DNA from: Entamoeba histolytica HM-1:IMSS
Taxonomy: Eukaryota; Evosea; Mastigamoebida; Endamoebidae
NCBI RefSeq assembly: GCF_000208925.1
Contig: NW_001914965.1
Coordinates: 1 to 42,934 of the forward strand
DNA length: 42,934 nt
Direction of reading: 5' to 3'
The position numbers were made by a program, and so were the translations under genes. The notes under the pieces were generated by a model that was given only the letters and a program-made list of their open reading frames with translations, had not been told where the DNA came from and ran no database searches. Below are positions 1 to 9,790 of this stretch, one piece after another (the stretch's first letter is position 1; every line of letters starts with the position of its first letter).

Positions 1-1314
1 TATATACATTACAAAATTAATGAAATCATTAACATATGAATAATATTTTGAATGTAGAAGAGTATTAATTGGATAATTATCTAAAAAAAATAAAGTAAAT
101 TCATTTTTTGATGGGGGAATAATATCATCAGAAAGAATACAATTCATTATAGCATGATATCTTTGAATAAAAGTTAAATCATTTTCATTATTATCTTTAC
201 TTATAAGATCTTTTAGAAATTTAATACCATCTTTCTTATTTGTGAATTTAATTTCATTAATTTCATTAATGCTTTCTTCTCTCCAATACCAATTCTTTAT
301 TATATCAACACCATTTTTATTCTTTTCTTGAATCAATTCATTTCCAAATAAATATAATTTTTCTCTTCTTTCTCCATGTAATGCAATTTCTTTACAGCAA
401 TTTAAACTCCATTTATCTTTATTTTGATAAGCATATTCTAAAATTAAATCATTAATTCCACTTTTATCAAGATAATAACAGGTACTTGGTAATAAATTTA
501 TTATATAAATAATTCTTCTTACTTCTTCAAATTCAATTGAATCTTTTAATAATGAAAGTCCATTATTATCAATAAAGAATATTAAAAAATGATAATCTAA
601 AAAACATCGTTGAAAAATATAACAAAACCGTCCAATCATTTCTTTGTGTTGTTTCATTAATTCAATCACTGTAATAAATCCATCAAAAGCCCTAAATCTA
701 GCTAATTCATAAGAAGTATTTAAACTTATTTCTACTTGTTTAATGATAGATTCATCAAATGAATGATGTTTAACACAAGAAAATAAGTCTTTATATATTT
801 TATTATTTCTTAATGATTCATGTTCATATACTTCTTTCATATCAAAACAAGTAAGTATCTCTGGAAATGATTGTTTTAATAAATATCTTTTTTTCCATGC
901 TTGAAGAAGAATAGAAATAGAATAATACTTATTTTCAAATACTGGTGCTATTACTTTATCAAAACAAACGTCTTTTAATTCTCCTTTTAATTTAGAATTA
1001 CCTTTCTCATTATTTCCTTCTTCTATAGTTTTATATAATGGATTGTGTGATAATAATTTACTAATATTTTTCTTTGAAATATTTTTTCCTATTAATTGAA
1101 TAGGACTTATGCCAATTTTAATGGCTAATTCAATATCATTTTCTGCTAACCATTTAATAAGCTCCTCTTCTATTTCTTTATTTATTAACTCATCTTTTAA
1201 ATTTTCAAGTGTCATTGAATTAAGGTAATATTCCTTAATACTCTCTCCAATCTCTTTAACACTTTCTTTCTCTGTGCTTTTGATTAATTTATTCAAACTA
1301 TTTACTTGATTCAT
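1..1314 (-). CDS. hypothetical helical protein, 3' end outside the window
   Basis: An open frame runs from an ATG at 1314 to the window edge without a stop, giving 438 codons, so the C-terminus is missing. The product starts MNQVNSLNKLIKSTEKES and is rich in Leu, Ile, Lys, Glu and Asn. It has amphipathic helical stretches and several Cys/Trp/Tyr-containing blocks, which argues for a real folded protein rather than random AT-rich reading. I see no signal peptide, membrane segment or recognisable catalytic motif. The pattern resembles an alpha-solenoid (ARM/HEAT-like) protein, but this is an impression from helix spacing only. It is divergently transcribed from the Pex14-like gene, with a shared intergenic region of about 147 bp. 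Function is not assigned. Confidence 0.7.
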   Translation of the reverse strand, partial: MNQVNSLNKLIKSTEKESVKEIGESIKEYYLNSMTLENLKDELINKEIEEELIKWLAENDIELAIKIGISPIQLIGKNISKKNISKLLSHNPLYKTIEEGNNEKGNSKLKGELKDVCFDKVIAPVFENKYYSISILLQAWKKRYLLKQSFPEILTCFDMKEVYEHESLRNNKIYKDLFSCVKHHSFDESIIKQVEISLNTSYELARFRAFDGFITVIELMKQHKEMIGRFCYIFQRCFLDYHFLIFFIDNNGLSLLKDSIEFEEVRRIIYIINLLPSTCYYLDKSGINDLILEYAYQNKDKWSLNCCKEIALHGERREKLYLFGNELIQEKNKNGVDIIKNWYWREESINEINEIKFTNKKDGIKFLKDLISKDNNENDLTFIQRYHAIMNCILSDDIIPPSKNEFTLFFLDNYPINTLLHSKYYSYVNDFINFVMYI

Positions 1315-1461
1315 ATTTTTTCAATTCACTTAAATTCAATTTTCTCTTTAAAAGTTCTTTTTTCTTAAATATATATTTGTTTTATATATCATTATTTAAT
1401 TAAAATTTTATTGTTAAATCAATCTTTAGTTAATATCACTTTATAAAGAAAAAGAAACGAA

Positions 1462-1833
1462 ATGGAAGAGAAAGAAGAAATGAAAGAGCGAGTGAAGAAA
1501 TTTTTACAGAATAGTGAAGTACAAAAGTTGTCATATGATACAAAACTACAATTTTTAATTGGAAAAGGGTTGAAAGAAGAAGAAGTTCAAGAGATGATGA
1601 GTAAAGAGGTAGTTGTTTATTCAGGATGGAAATATTTGATGTGGATGATTGGGATTGGAGGAGGAATTATAGGTGTTGTAATAGTCATTGAAAAGTATAT
1701 CATTCCATGGTGGAAAAGAAGAAAATGGGAAAGAACAAGTGAAGAAAAGATAGTCATCAAATTAGCACAAGAAATAACAACCACATCTCCATCAGATAAT
1801 GAAGAAAAACATAAAACACAAAAAGAAGAATAA
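1462..1833 (+). CDS. PEX14: Pex14-like peroxin (minimal)
   Basis: The 123-aa protein is predicted to be the peroxisomal membrane docking factor for the import receptor Pex5. Residues 8-47 match the conserved N-terminal Pex14 domain: a helix with KFLQNSEVQ, then a K..FL..KGL.EEEV block (KLQFLIGKGLKEEEVQEMM), the hallmark of that small three-helix fold. Residues about 56-76 form a glycine-rich hydrophobic segment (MWMIGIGGGIIGVVIVIEKY), as in Pex14 proteins, followed by a basic WWKRRK stretch. The tail of about 40 residues is short and charged, whereas most Pex14 proteins are 250-400 aa with a coiled coil, so this is a reduced version. Entamoeba was long held to lack peroxisomes, but anaerobic peroxisomes have been reported in Archamoebae, which fits. 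The ATG at 1462 is preceded by a purine-rich leader. Assignment rests on motif recognition. Confidence 0.75.
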   Translation: MEEKEEMKERVKKFLQNSEVQKLSYDTKLQFLIGKGLKEEEVQEMMSKEVVVYSGWKYLMWMIGIGGGIIGVVIVIEKYIIPWWKRRKWERTSEEKIVIKLAQEITTTSPSDNEEKHKTQKEE

Positions 1834-1867
1834 GAAAATTAATTAAAATTTCATTTCATCATTTTGT

Positions 1868-3472
1868 TTATTGTTTTTCATTATTACTTGTTTTATTTGT
1901 TATTTCATCTTGTTCTTTTATTTCTTTATTCTCTTCATCACTTCTTATAGTTGTAGAATTAACTTGTTCATTAACTTGGGTTTGGTTAACTTGAGTAACG
2001 TTTATTTCTTTTGGAATAATTTGTGGATGACAAATTAATAATTGGTCATCAACACGAGTTAACTTATAATCGACGTCAGTGAAGAAAGAGAACATATTGA
2101 GGATAGTAAATTTGTTAAAAACAAAATATTCCTCATCATCCATGCTCCAAACTTCATAATTCTTAAGAGGATATTTATTTCCTTTTCTGAAGTAGTGATT
2201 TGGGATAGCCATTATTTCTCCACCTTCTATTGGGAAAACAATGTCATTTTTCTTTTTGAATTCTTGAAGATAAATAAGATTATTATCACTAACATTAAGT
2301 TCATTTAGAGAATAATTAACTTGATAAACTTTAGTTTTATGTTTTTTTCCATGTTCTTTACCTTCAATAAGATATTTCTTAGGATTTTTAAAATCTAATT
2401 TTACTTGATTTTGATCATTAATTCTCATTAAATACATGCTACTTACTTCTTGATTTGGTTCTTCAGAACGAAGAATTGTTCTGTTAATAATGAAGTCTTG
2501 ATCAAGATCTTCTATTGGGAATATTTCTATTCCACTTTGTAAAGGAAGAACAATATAACTTCCTTCATAAGTTTTCTTTTCATATCCTTTAGGAATTTCC
2601 ATTTTATTAATATTTTCTTCAGTAAATATTAATACTTTCTTTTCTGGAGAGAAAACTTCAGTAATATTTCCTGTTTTTACTGGGAGAACAACAAAATTTA
2701 AATATGAAGTATCAATCTTAAATTGCATAGTTTTTGGGTATTTTTTCAATGAAGGTGATTTAATAGCAATAATACATTGTTGTGGATGAAGATGATCAAT
2801 AACTTGGATAGAAAGAGGTCTGTTTGTACTGAATTCATCAGCAACAATTAATGGACCAGACATATTAACTTTTTTATGACCTTCAGTAAAAATAATAGTA
2901 AAACCAGATATATTCATTTTATCACTTTTGATATGAGAATGAGCTCCAATATGAATAGATGATTGATATTCTTTAGAACAATTTAATTCCATAGATTTTG
3001 AATTAATAGTTACTTTATTTCCAATATAAAAATCATTTAAAGAATTAAAAGAACTTTGATCAACTTGAAGAGTACAAGCTTCTTTACATTTTGGAATTGT
3101 TAGATTTGTATCTCCTTCAAAAGCGTCAATAACATTAATTTTAGCATTTTTAATAACCATAGCAATATCACCTTTAATATCCATTTTACCAATAGTCGTT
3201 TCATTTGAATCAAAAATAAAATATGAATTAGAAGCTAAAATTTGTCTAATGTTAGACTGTGTTATATTCAATGGAAACATCTTTTTTGGAGATTGTGGAC
3301 ATTCACTTATCAAATTTGTAAAACTTTCAGTTAAATCTAATGATGTTCTTAAACAATCAGCAATCTCTACTGTTACTCCATTTATTGGATATAAATTCTC
3401 TTCTTCTTTTTTACAATTACCATTAACACACTGTTCAGCAAATACTGTTAAAAGAAATAGGAAATATAACAT
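1868..3472 (-). CDS. secreted glycoprotein of unknown function
   Basis: The 534-aa product begins with a clear signal peptide (MLYFLFLLTVFAEQCVNG) and has no later membrane segment or obvious GPI signal, so it is probably secreted or lumenal. There are many N-x-S/T sequons, including a cluster in the Asn/Gln/Glu/Thr-rich C-terminal tail (about residues 490-530). Eight or so cysteines are concentrated in the first third. The middle region alternates short beta-type segments (for example IGNKVTINSKSMELNC and IHIGAHSHIKSDKMNISG), which suggests a beta-rich, perhaps beta-helical fold; this is inference. I do not recognise a family. It is convergent with the Pex14-like gene, the stops being only 34 bp apart. 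A TATA-like TTTATAAAAAAG lies just upstream on the minus strand. Confidence 0.8.
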   Translation of the reverse strand: MLYFLFLLTVFAEQCVNGNCKKEEENLYPINGVTVEIADCLRTSLDLTESFTNLISECPQSPKKMFPLNITQSNIRQILASNSYFIFDSNETTIGKMDIKGDIAMVIKNAKINVIDAFEGDTNLTIPKCKEACTLQVDQSSFNSLNDFYIGNKVTINSKSMELNCSKEYQSSIHIGAHSHIKSDKMNISGFTIIFTEGHKKVNMSGPLIVADEFSTNRPLSIQVIDHLHPQQCIIAIKSPSLKKYPKTMQFKIDTSYLNFVVLPVKTGNITEVFSPEKKVLIFTEENINKMEIPKGYEKKTYEGSYIVLPLQSGIEIFPIEDLDQDFIINRTILRSEEPNQEVSSMYLMRINDQNQVKLDFKNPKKYLIEGKEHGKKHKTKVYQVNYSLNELNVSDNNLIYLQEFKKKNDIVFPIEGGEIMAIPNHYFRKGNKYPLKNYEVWSMDDEEYFVFNKFTILNMFSFFTDVDYKLTRVDDQLLICHPQIIPKEINVTQVNQTQVNEQVNSTTIRSDEENKEIKEQDEITNKTSNNEKQ

Positions 3473-5049
3473 TTCTTCTCTTTTTTATAAATTGTGTTAT
3501 TTTTCAGTTTTTGTATTTTATAGTTCCTAGTAATTATGAAACATAGAATATTTAGAAGAAATTAGAACTGTGTTATTGTATTTTTTTAAACAATCAACTT
3601 ACTCATTCATTATCTATGAATATAGAAATCTATCATCAAATATCAGACGTATCGTTTTGGTTGTATTTAAACCATACATATATTTTGTAAGTTTCTTAGT
3701 TACTGTAATTGTTTCATGTTATTCGTCAGTGTTAGTATTGAATTCTTTTGTTGATTCTTTATAGACAAATAATTCCTCTATTAAAACTAATGGCTTTTAG
3801 TTATGGATCAGATTATGGTTTATTTTCTTTTTGAAGAAGAAGAAATTTTGAATGTCTCAATGAATAAATTTATTTTTCATTGGATAAAAAATTTATTATA
3901 TCAAATATAATATTTGTAAAATCAAATTGTTATATACAAATAATTTTAGAAAAAGTTATTCAACTGAGCAACCTTCTTAACTTCCATAAATTTGTTGTAT
4001 AATAGAAGTTATAAACTTTACAAGATTATTTAAAAAATGTAGGTACTTTGTAACAATAACAATGACTGAATATAATAAGAGGCAATGATACTACTGAACG
4101 AATAAATTTATAGTAAAGAGAAGTTAGTAGGAATATTTCAGAATATAATAAAAAAAAGAATCAAATAATTAAATGATTAAAATATGAAAAGTACAATACA
4201 CCGAAGAAAATATTAAAAGGAAGAATATATAATAAAATAATGAGATGAATAATGAATGAAGTATAATTAAATTTATGGTAGTTTAATAACATTATTGAAT
4301 GAAATGAAAGTTTAAATAATAAGAAAGAATAAAGAAATTGAATATATATATAATTACATAATATTAAACTAAAGTCTCATCTGTATTGACAAAGAATAAT
4401 ATTAATTAATGTATGAATAATTGTTATCAAACAATAAATGATCGATAAACTAGAAAAATTTAACTCTTTATTCAAATATTGATGAATCGTATATGGTAAT
4501 ATTTTCATTGCTATTTTATTTATTCAGTATTTCCTTTAGTCAATTGATTATTTCATAATTATAACCTTATTTTTTAATTATTAAAACACTTATTTGAAGA
4601 ATTTAATGTCTTTTATTTCTTACAACAACCTTACTATCCTAATTTCTTAAAATTCATATATAACAACAAAATTTGTTAATGAAACTGTTTGATCAGACAT
4701 ACCTTATTAAATTCTGTTACCTTTAATAATTAATTCTCGCTTTGGTCCTTTAGTTTTACAATCTTTTTTCTTTTTTATTTAACCAATTTATTCACTGTTA
4801 GTAAGTACTTTTTATATATATCTTTTTGTAAAATTATATGGTAATGTATATTTCAATGATTTATTATATTTAATTTTCTTCAACCTTAAGGTAAGAAATA
4901 AATCGCATAAACAATATTTTAATGCAATTAAAACAATAGAATTTGATAATTAACAAATTTATTAGACATTTAATAATTCGTTACTTTCTTCATATATCCA
5001 ATATAATTAAAAAAAAGTATATAAAACAGAATATAATTTAACTAAATTA
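3473..5049. other. gene-poor AT-rich intergenic region (1.6 kb)
   Basis: No convincing gene was found. A 64-codon open frame at 3570-3764 (plus) has hydrophobic low-complexity content and no family signal. The region is long for Entamoeba, where intergenic spaces are usually a few hundred bases. Its first 100 bases should hold the promoter of the secreted glycoprotein gene. The block at 4030-4340 is A-rich on the plus strand and 4500-4900 is T-rich; I see no SINE tail, tandem repeat or RNA gene. Confidence 0.5.
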
Positions 5050-8000
5050 TTAATGGAATAAACTAATCATATTTTCTATGATACCACTTATTTGTTCTTC
5101 ATTAACTCCACTTAGATGTGCAATTTCACATTGTTTTTCTTTAGACATTTCCAAATAACTTTCAACGATACTTCCATCAATAATATTACTTGAAGGCATT
5201 CGTTTCCAATCATCAATAACTTTTTTCCAGTCATCAGGTGTTGTACATTCAACAATGCCTTTCATTTGGAGTAAAATTTGGTTTTGAACTTTAATCAATA
5301 CATCATATATTTCATTTGGAATTTCACATATTCCACCAATATATCCAGTAACTCCTCCAAATAATATACATTTCTTCTGAACTGTTTCATATGTTGAATG
5401 AGTTGGTGCGATTGATCCTTTACACATGACATTAATACATTCTCCAACATGAATATGTGCACAATTATTAAGTCTAAATCGTTCTGATTCATTGCCAGTA
5501 GAATTTGTATTGAATATTAATATATTAGAATTACTATCAGAACTAAGATAACAATCTTCATCAACAAATTCAATTGCAGTTGTATATGATGCATAGAAAT
5601 CTCTACTAACTTCAGTTAAACAATTTTTATTATTTCCATTATTATCAAATGAATAAACACTAATACTTTTCATAAGATCTCCAACAAGTATTTTATTTCC
5701 CAGAGTTTTAACATATAATCCAATTAACTTTACATTACAACTTCCTTTCTCTTGTAATTTAACTTCAAACTCTCCATTTGTTATAACTCTTTGATATTCA
5801 AATACAACTAATTTCTTTTCTATAGACATAGCTAAATACTTTTTGAGTAGAGTTTTCATTGAATAAACAGCTCCATTAACATCTTTCTCAAATATAATTT
5901 CAAGCCTTCCATCTTTTATTTGAACAATAAGAATTCTTCCACTACTTGGTTCTACTTCATTTGGTTTTGCAAAAGCTGTTCCAATAACAAACATTTCATT
6001 TTCATCAATTACAATTTGTTCAATAGATAAAGCATGTTCATTTTCTTTTAGTTCATGACTATCTTCAATCTCCATTTTTCTAAAATCAATTAATTTAACA
6101 GAATGTGTTTCAACTCTTTTTTCTTTTAATTCTTTAATTTCACTACTCAATAATAATGCCTTATTTTCTTGTTTTGAAACAACTATTCGACTAACAAATA
6201 CTCCAATAGATAAACTTTTTGTATGAATTGATTGAATTTCATCAATATTACCAATAATGATATTTTCTTTTGTTGCAACAACTAAACTATTCATGCACTC
6301 TTTCATTTTAAATGGAACAATTGAAACTATTTCACTACAATTAACTGATAATGTTTTTATTTTTCCTTTACAAATAGAAACTAATGTTGGACGATCACAT
6401 AAACACATAATATATTTCATTCCATTAATTTCTAATGTTTTTAATTCAATACCTGATAATCCAATATCAAGTACTTTATAATTCTTTGGTATTTCTCCTT
6501 CTATTTCCATTAATTCTTCCATTTGATATACTAATACTCTTCCATCTCCCATTCCAATCACAACATACATTCCTTCTTGATTATTAATGATTTCAATTGA
6601 TTTTCCATAAATATTTCCATTAATTTCTCTGATATGGTTTTTATTTCCATTCTCCATGTTGATTATTTCCATTGTATTAGAATCCCAATAACATATTCCA
6701 ATAACATCTTCTGTTCCTTCCTTTCCAATAGTAAATGCTGAAATGTCATTTTCACCAGAATAAACTTGTTTAATTTCTTTATTCTCATTTAATACATTAA
6801 TTTCATTTGACTGACTGATATATAATTTTTCATCATAAATACATGAATGAGAAATAAATTTATTGAATCTAATTTGTTGAATAAATTCAAGTTGTTCTGA
6901 ATCAAAAATATTAATCTCTTCTCTTGTAACCTGAACAAAACAACTTTCCTTCATTTCTCCAATTTCAATAATTCCACTACAAATTGTTTCTTCTTTTCTA
7001 TTAAATCCTTTAATTTCTATTTCATTAAATCGTAGTTGATTAACTTCTTGTTGAGACTCAAATACTTTACTACCATCACCATAACTGATAATTAAATATT
7101 CTTTATGTCCCATTTCTGCTTGATACAGGTGTGTAATTCCTTTCATTTCATTTTGACAAATAATATCAATACCCACACCTGAACTTATCAATTTAAGAGT
7201 TCCTTGTTGATAAGTATTACAACACATTAACAAATTATCTTTATTAGTTATTTCATCATGTATAGCAGTCATATCTAATATTGGTCCTCTATTTTCAAAT
7301 GTTTCTAATATTTCACATCCTTTCTCATTAATTTTGATTAAATGTGAATCTCCACCTTTAGATCCCCAGAATAATACTGAATTATCAAGATATAATACAG
7401 TACTTGGAATAGTTAATGCTTGATATTCTAAAGGATAATAGTATAATTCTATTTCATGATTATTATTTTCCTTTAATGTTATTAAATGCATTTTACCTTG
7501 GTTGTCTGATAATAATAATCTATGTTCATCAAGAAAACAATACGTTTCAAGATGAATTGGTCTCATTGAAACACTAGAGATTTGACTTGAATTTGGAACA
7601 AAACTTACTATTTGTGAATTTATTTTGAAATATCCCTCATTTCCCAAATAAGGAATGAATAAATCAATAGTTGATGTATCTTCTATTTGTTTGTTATAAA
7701 GACTTAATGTCTTAGAATCAATATTAAATTCATAGAATGTAATGACTTTAACGTCATTCTTTATTTCATGGTGAATTGCAATAACTTGTTTTTGATCCAA
7801 CTGAAGACAATACAACCCAACAACCCTTTGTTCATCTATACGTAGATTGAATGGTGCTTCTGGTAAGTTTTCTTCTTCTCTAGGAAGAGGTACTATTTTA
7901 ATTAAATGATTATATAAATGAAGTAGTAAATAACTATTCCCAATAACAACCCCACTAATTCCATAAAAAGCTGTTCTTCCTAAACGATCTTCAATATTAT

Positions 8001-8316
8001 TTGAATACACTAAACTTAATTCTTTGTTATCATTTAATTGTGCAATGATAAGCTGTTGATTATTAGTTACAAATATCAAATAATCTTTTGAATTTTTTCC
8101 TTTTGACTGATACTTACTAACAAATGAAACACTATAAGGAAACTGTTTTGTGTAAATTAAATCAAGACCAGTTGTTGTTAATTGATATACATCAACTATA
8201 GTATTTTTTACTATAACCAGATATTGTTCATCTGGTTGATTGAGTTTGGCAACTAACGCATGAGTAATAGAAGTAGATGGTGCTACTGTTGTTAAATAGA
8301 ATTTACGATCAACCAT
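5050..8316 (-). CDS. DDB1: DDB1-like damaged-DNA-binding / CUL4 adaptor protein
   Basis: The 1088-aa protein is predicted to be the DDB1 adaptor linking CUL4 ubiquitin ligase to substrate receptors. The N-terminus (FYLTTVAPSTSITHA..., then LVIVKNTIVDVYQLT) follows the first blades of DDB1, whose start is YVVTAQKPTAVN. The C-terminal CPSF_A region is strongest: from about residue 870, LYVKTLGNKILVGDLMKS, SRDFYASYTTAIEFVDED, HVGECINVMCKGS and LFGGVTGYIGGI each have direct DDB1 counterparts. The IIDGSIVESYLEMS helix matches IDGDLIESFLDIS near the DDB1 C-terminus. The length is close to human DDB1 (1140 aa), consistent with three beta-propellers plus a helical tail. The ATG at 8316 is chosen because the frame upstream of it opens only at a TTG and because MVDRKFYLTT aligns with the family start. 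CPSF160 and SF3B3 are paralogous alternatives but fit less well. Confidence 0.9.
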   Translation of the reverse strand: MVDRKFYLTTVAPSTSITHALVAKLNQPDEQYLVIVKNTIVDVYQLTTTGLDLIYTKQFPYSVSFVSKYQSKGKNSKDYLIFVTNNQQLIIAQLNDNKELSLVYSNNIEDRLGRTAFYGISGVVIGNSYLLLHLYNHLIKIVPLPREEENLPEAPFNLRIDEQRVVGLYCLQLDQKQVIAIHHEIKNDVKVITFYEFNIDSKTLSLYNKQIEDTSTIDLFIPYLGNEGYFKINSQIVSFVPNSSQISSVSMRPIHLETYCFLDEHRLLLSDNQGKMHLITLKENNNHEIELYYYPLEYQALTIPSTVLYLDNSVLFWGSKGGDSHLIKINEKGCEILETFENRGPILDMTAIHDEITNKDNLLMCCNTYQQGTLKLISSGVGIDIICQNEMKGITHLYQAEMGHKEYLIISYGDGSKVFESQQEVNQLRFNEIEIKGFNRKEETICSGIIEIGEMKESCFVQVTREEINIFDSEQLEFIQQIRFNKFISHSCIYDEKLYISQSNEINVLNENKEIKQVYSGENDISAFTIGKEGTEDVIGICYWDSNTMEIINMENGNKNHIREINGNIYGKSIEIINNQEGMYVVIGMGDGRVLVYQMEELMEIEGEIPKNYKVLDIGLSGIELKTLEINGMKYIMCLCDRPTLVSICKGKIKTLSVNCSEIVSIVPFKMKECMNSLVVATKENIIIGNIDEIQSIHTKSLSIGVFVSRIVVSKQENKALLLSSEIKELKEKRVETHSVKLIDFRKMEIEDSHELKENEHALSIEQIVIDENEMFVIGTAFAKPNEVEPSSGRILIVQIKDGRLEIIFEKDVNGAVYSMKTLLKKYLAMSIEKKLVVFEYQRVITNGEFEVKLQEKGSCNVKLIGLYVKTLGNKILVGDLMKSISVYSFDNNGNNKNCLTEVSRDFYASYTTAIEFVDEDCYLSSDSNSNILIFNTNSTGNESERFRLNNCAHIHVGECINVMCKGSIAPTHSTYETVQKKCILFGGVTGYIGGICEIPNEIYDVLIKVQNQILLQMKGIVECTTPDDWKKVIDDWKRMPSSNIIDGSIVESYLEMSKEKQCEIAHLSGVNEEQISGIIENMISLFH

Positions 8317-8576
8317 TTCTACAAATTGAAAAGTAATTATCAAGATTCAATCATCTTCTTTACAAAAAGTCACAAAAAAAGGAAGAAAATAAAATACAAA
8401 GATATAACATTATTTATTACTTTAAGTATAATTTGTTTTTTATTATCTTTACTTTAAAAACAAAACTATACAACAACTATTAATAAACAATAAAATCTCT
8501 CATCTTATCTTAAATAAACAAGACAACTACTTAAATAATAAGTTTAATAACAATTTATACCTACTTAACTAAAACA
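8317..8576. other. intergenic, left of the 765-bp repeat
   Basis: AT-rich upstream flank of DDB1 that must hold its promoter. I see no coding frame. The true left edge of the adjoining repeat may lie inside this stretch, because the second copy is cut by an assembly gap exactly where the match begins. Confidence 0.5.
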
Positions 8577-9341
8577 AAGTAACTTCTTTATCATTACATT
8601 TGATCTAAGCTATATTGTTAATAACTCTTTCTTATTTTACATTATTACTAACTTTAACTTTCCTTTTGTTGAGTTAAACCCACAAAACCTTCATTTCATT
8701 ATTGTTAATGTATTGACACCTTTCTTAACCAATAACATAACTAAATTCTATGACTTATTTAAACACTTTGATTTATTATTTTTACACACCCTTCCTATAG
8801 TAAGTATTTCTTATGTTATAAATAACTAACACACACATTCCTCTCTGAACAAACATAACTATCATTAACGTGTTTATTTTTGTAACAACTGAGTGATAGT
8901 TGTCTTTCCTCATTTATTATCTTCTTGTCATTGATTGCTCTTTATAAACTAAATTCCTTTTGTTTAGTTTTAAGTATATTAAATTATTTCTACTTTACGG
9001 AAGAAGTTTTCCATTGAGTCTCAATGAATGTTATAGTATTAGTTATATATTCCCTAACTCTTCATATCATACTTGCAGTAGTTGTGTTTAATTGATATCC
9101 TTGAAGAAGAGTTAAAAAAATTACATAATCATTGCATCTCTAATTGATGATATTTCTTATTGTAAACATGTCCAATTATATGCTCTATATCCTTCAAGAT
9201 TAAATCACTCAATTATTCTGAAAAAATGTTATTATTCCAGTGTTATAAAACTGACAGTTCTTACTATTTGTTTGTTTCGCAGAAAGAAAACCAATTTTAA
9301 GACATAAAAACTGAGAATAACCCTTTCTCAAAGGAAAAAGG
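8577..9341 (+). repeat. 765-bp dispersed repeat, copy 1
   Basis: This stretch is repeated in the same orientation at 15771-16535 (constant offset 7194). Comparing the two by eye gives only three substitutions (for example AACTCTTTC against AACCCTTTC early on, TTATTATTTTT against TTATTACTTTT, and CATATCA against CATACCA), about 99.6% identity without indels. No reading frame of note runs through it. It ends near a short inverted repeat, GAGAAtaacccTTTCTC. It lacks the SINE tail. It could be a copy of an Entamoeba repetitive element (ERE class) or the untranslated part of a larger retroelement; I cannot decide which. Confidence 0.85.
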
Positions 9342-9771
9342 AGTCTTAAATTAAATAAACGTAACAATTTAAGAAAAAATTTTATACTTATGAAACAATT
9401 TTTATCAGAAAGAAGTAATTGTAAATGCTATTTAGTTGTAGGCAGTGAGAGAGAGAAAAGAATGGTAAGGAGAAATTAAAAGTTAAACAATACCACTCAT
9501 TGACATAACACATTTATTATTTCTTTGATGGTATAATTTCAATAAGATTCTTCATTAAATATCAACACTTCAACACTTAAGTAATTATGAAACTGATATG
9601 TAGTTTTAAGTAACAAGATATAGATTTTTGATATTTGATGAAATGACTAAACTTAATCTAAAAAACTATAAAAAAAAATTTTTGAAACAAGATTTAATAA
9701 CAAAATTAAATATAAATTTATGTTATTTATTAATTGTTATAAATAATTTTATAATATACCAAAAAAACTTA
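9342..9771. other. intergenic, nothing recognised
   Basis: About 430 bases of AT-rich sequence between the right end of the repeat and the left target-site duplication of the SINE. No frame, tandem repeat or RNA gene is visible. Confidence 0.5.
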
Positions 9772-9790
9772 TAAATTAATTATTTATAAA
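9772..9790 (+). repeat. left target-site duplication of the SINE at 9791
   Basis: The 19-base string taaattaattatttataaa occurs here and again, identically, at 10409-10427, directly flanking the element. A perfect 19-bp duplication marks target-primed reverse transcription and indicates a fairly recent insertion. Confidence 0.9.

Noticed and set aside
3570..3764. 64-codon plus-strand frame in the 1.6-kb spacer
   Set aside because: It opens at a TTG-like position, its composition is that of random AT-rich DNA and no motif is present.
5050..8343. Assignment of the large minus-strand gene as CPSF160 or SF3B3, and its start at 8343
   Set aside because: Sequence blocks in the C-terminal region follow DDB1 more closely and the length suits DDB1; the frame at 8343 opens with TTG, the first ATG being 8316.
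8577..9341. The 765-bp repeat as a gene or as a SINE
   Set aside because: No frame of useful length, no SINE tail and no internal tandem repeats were found.
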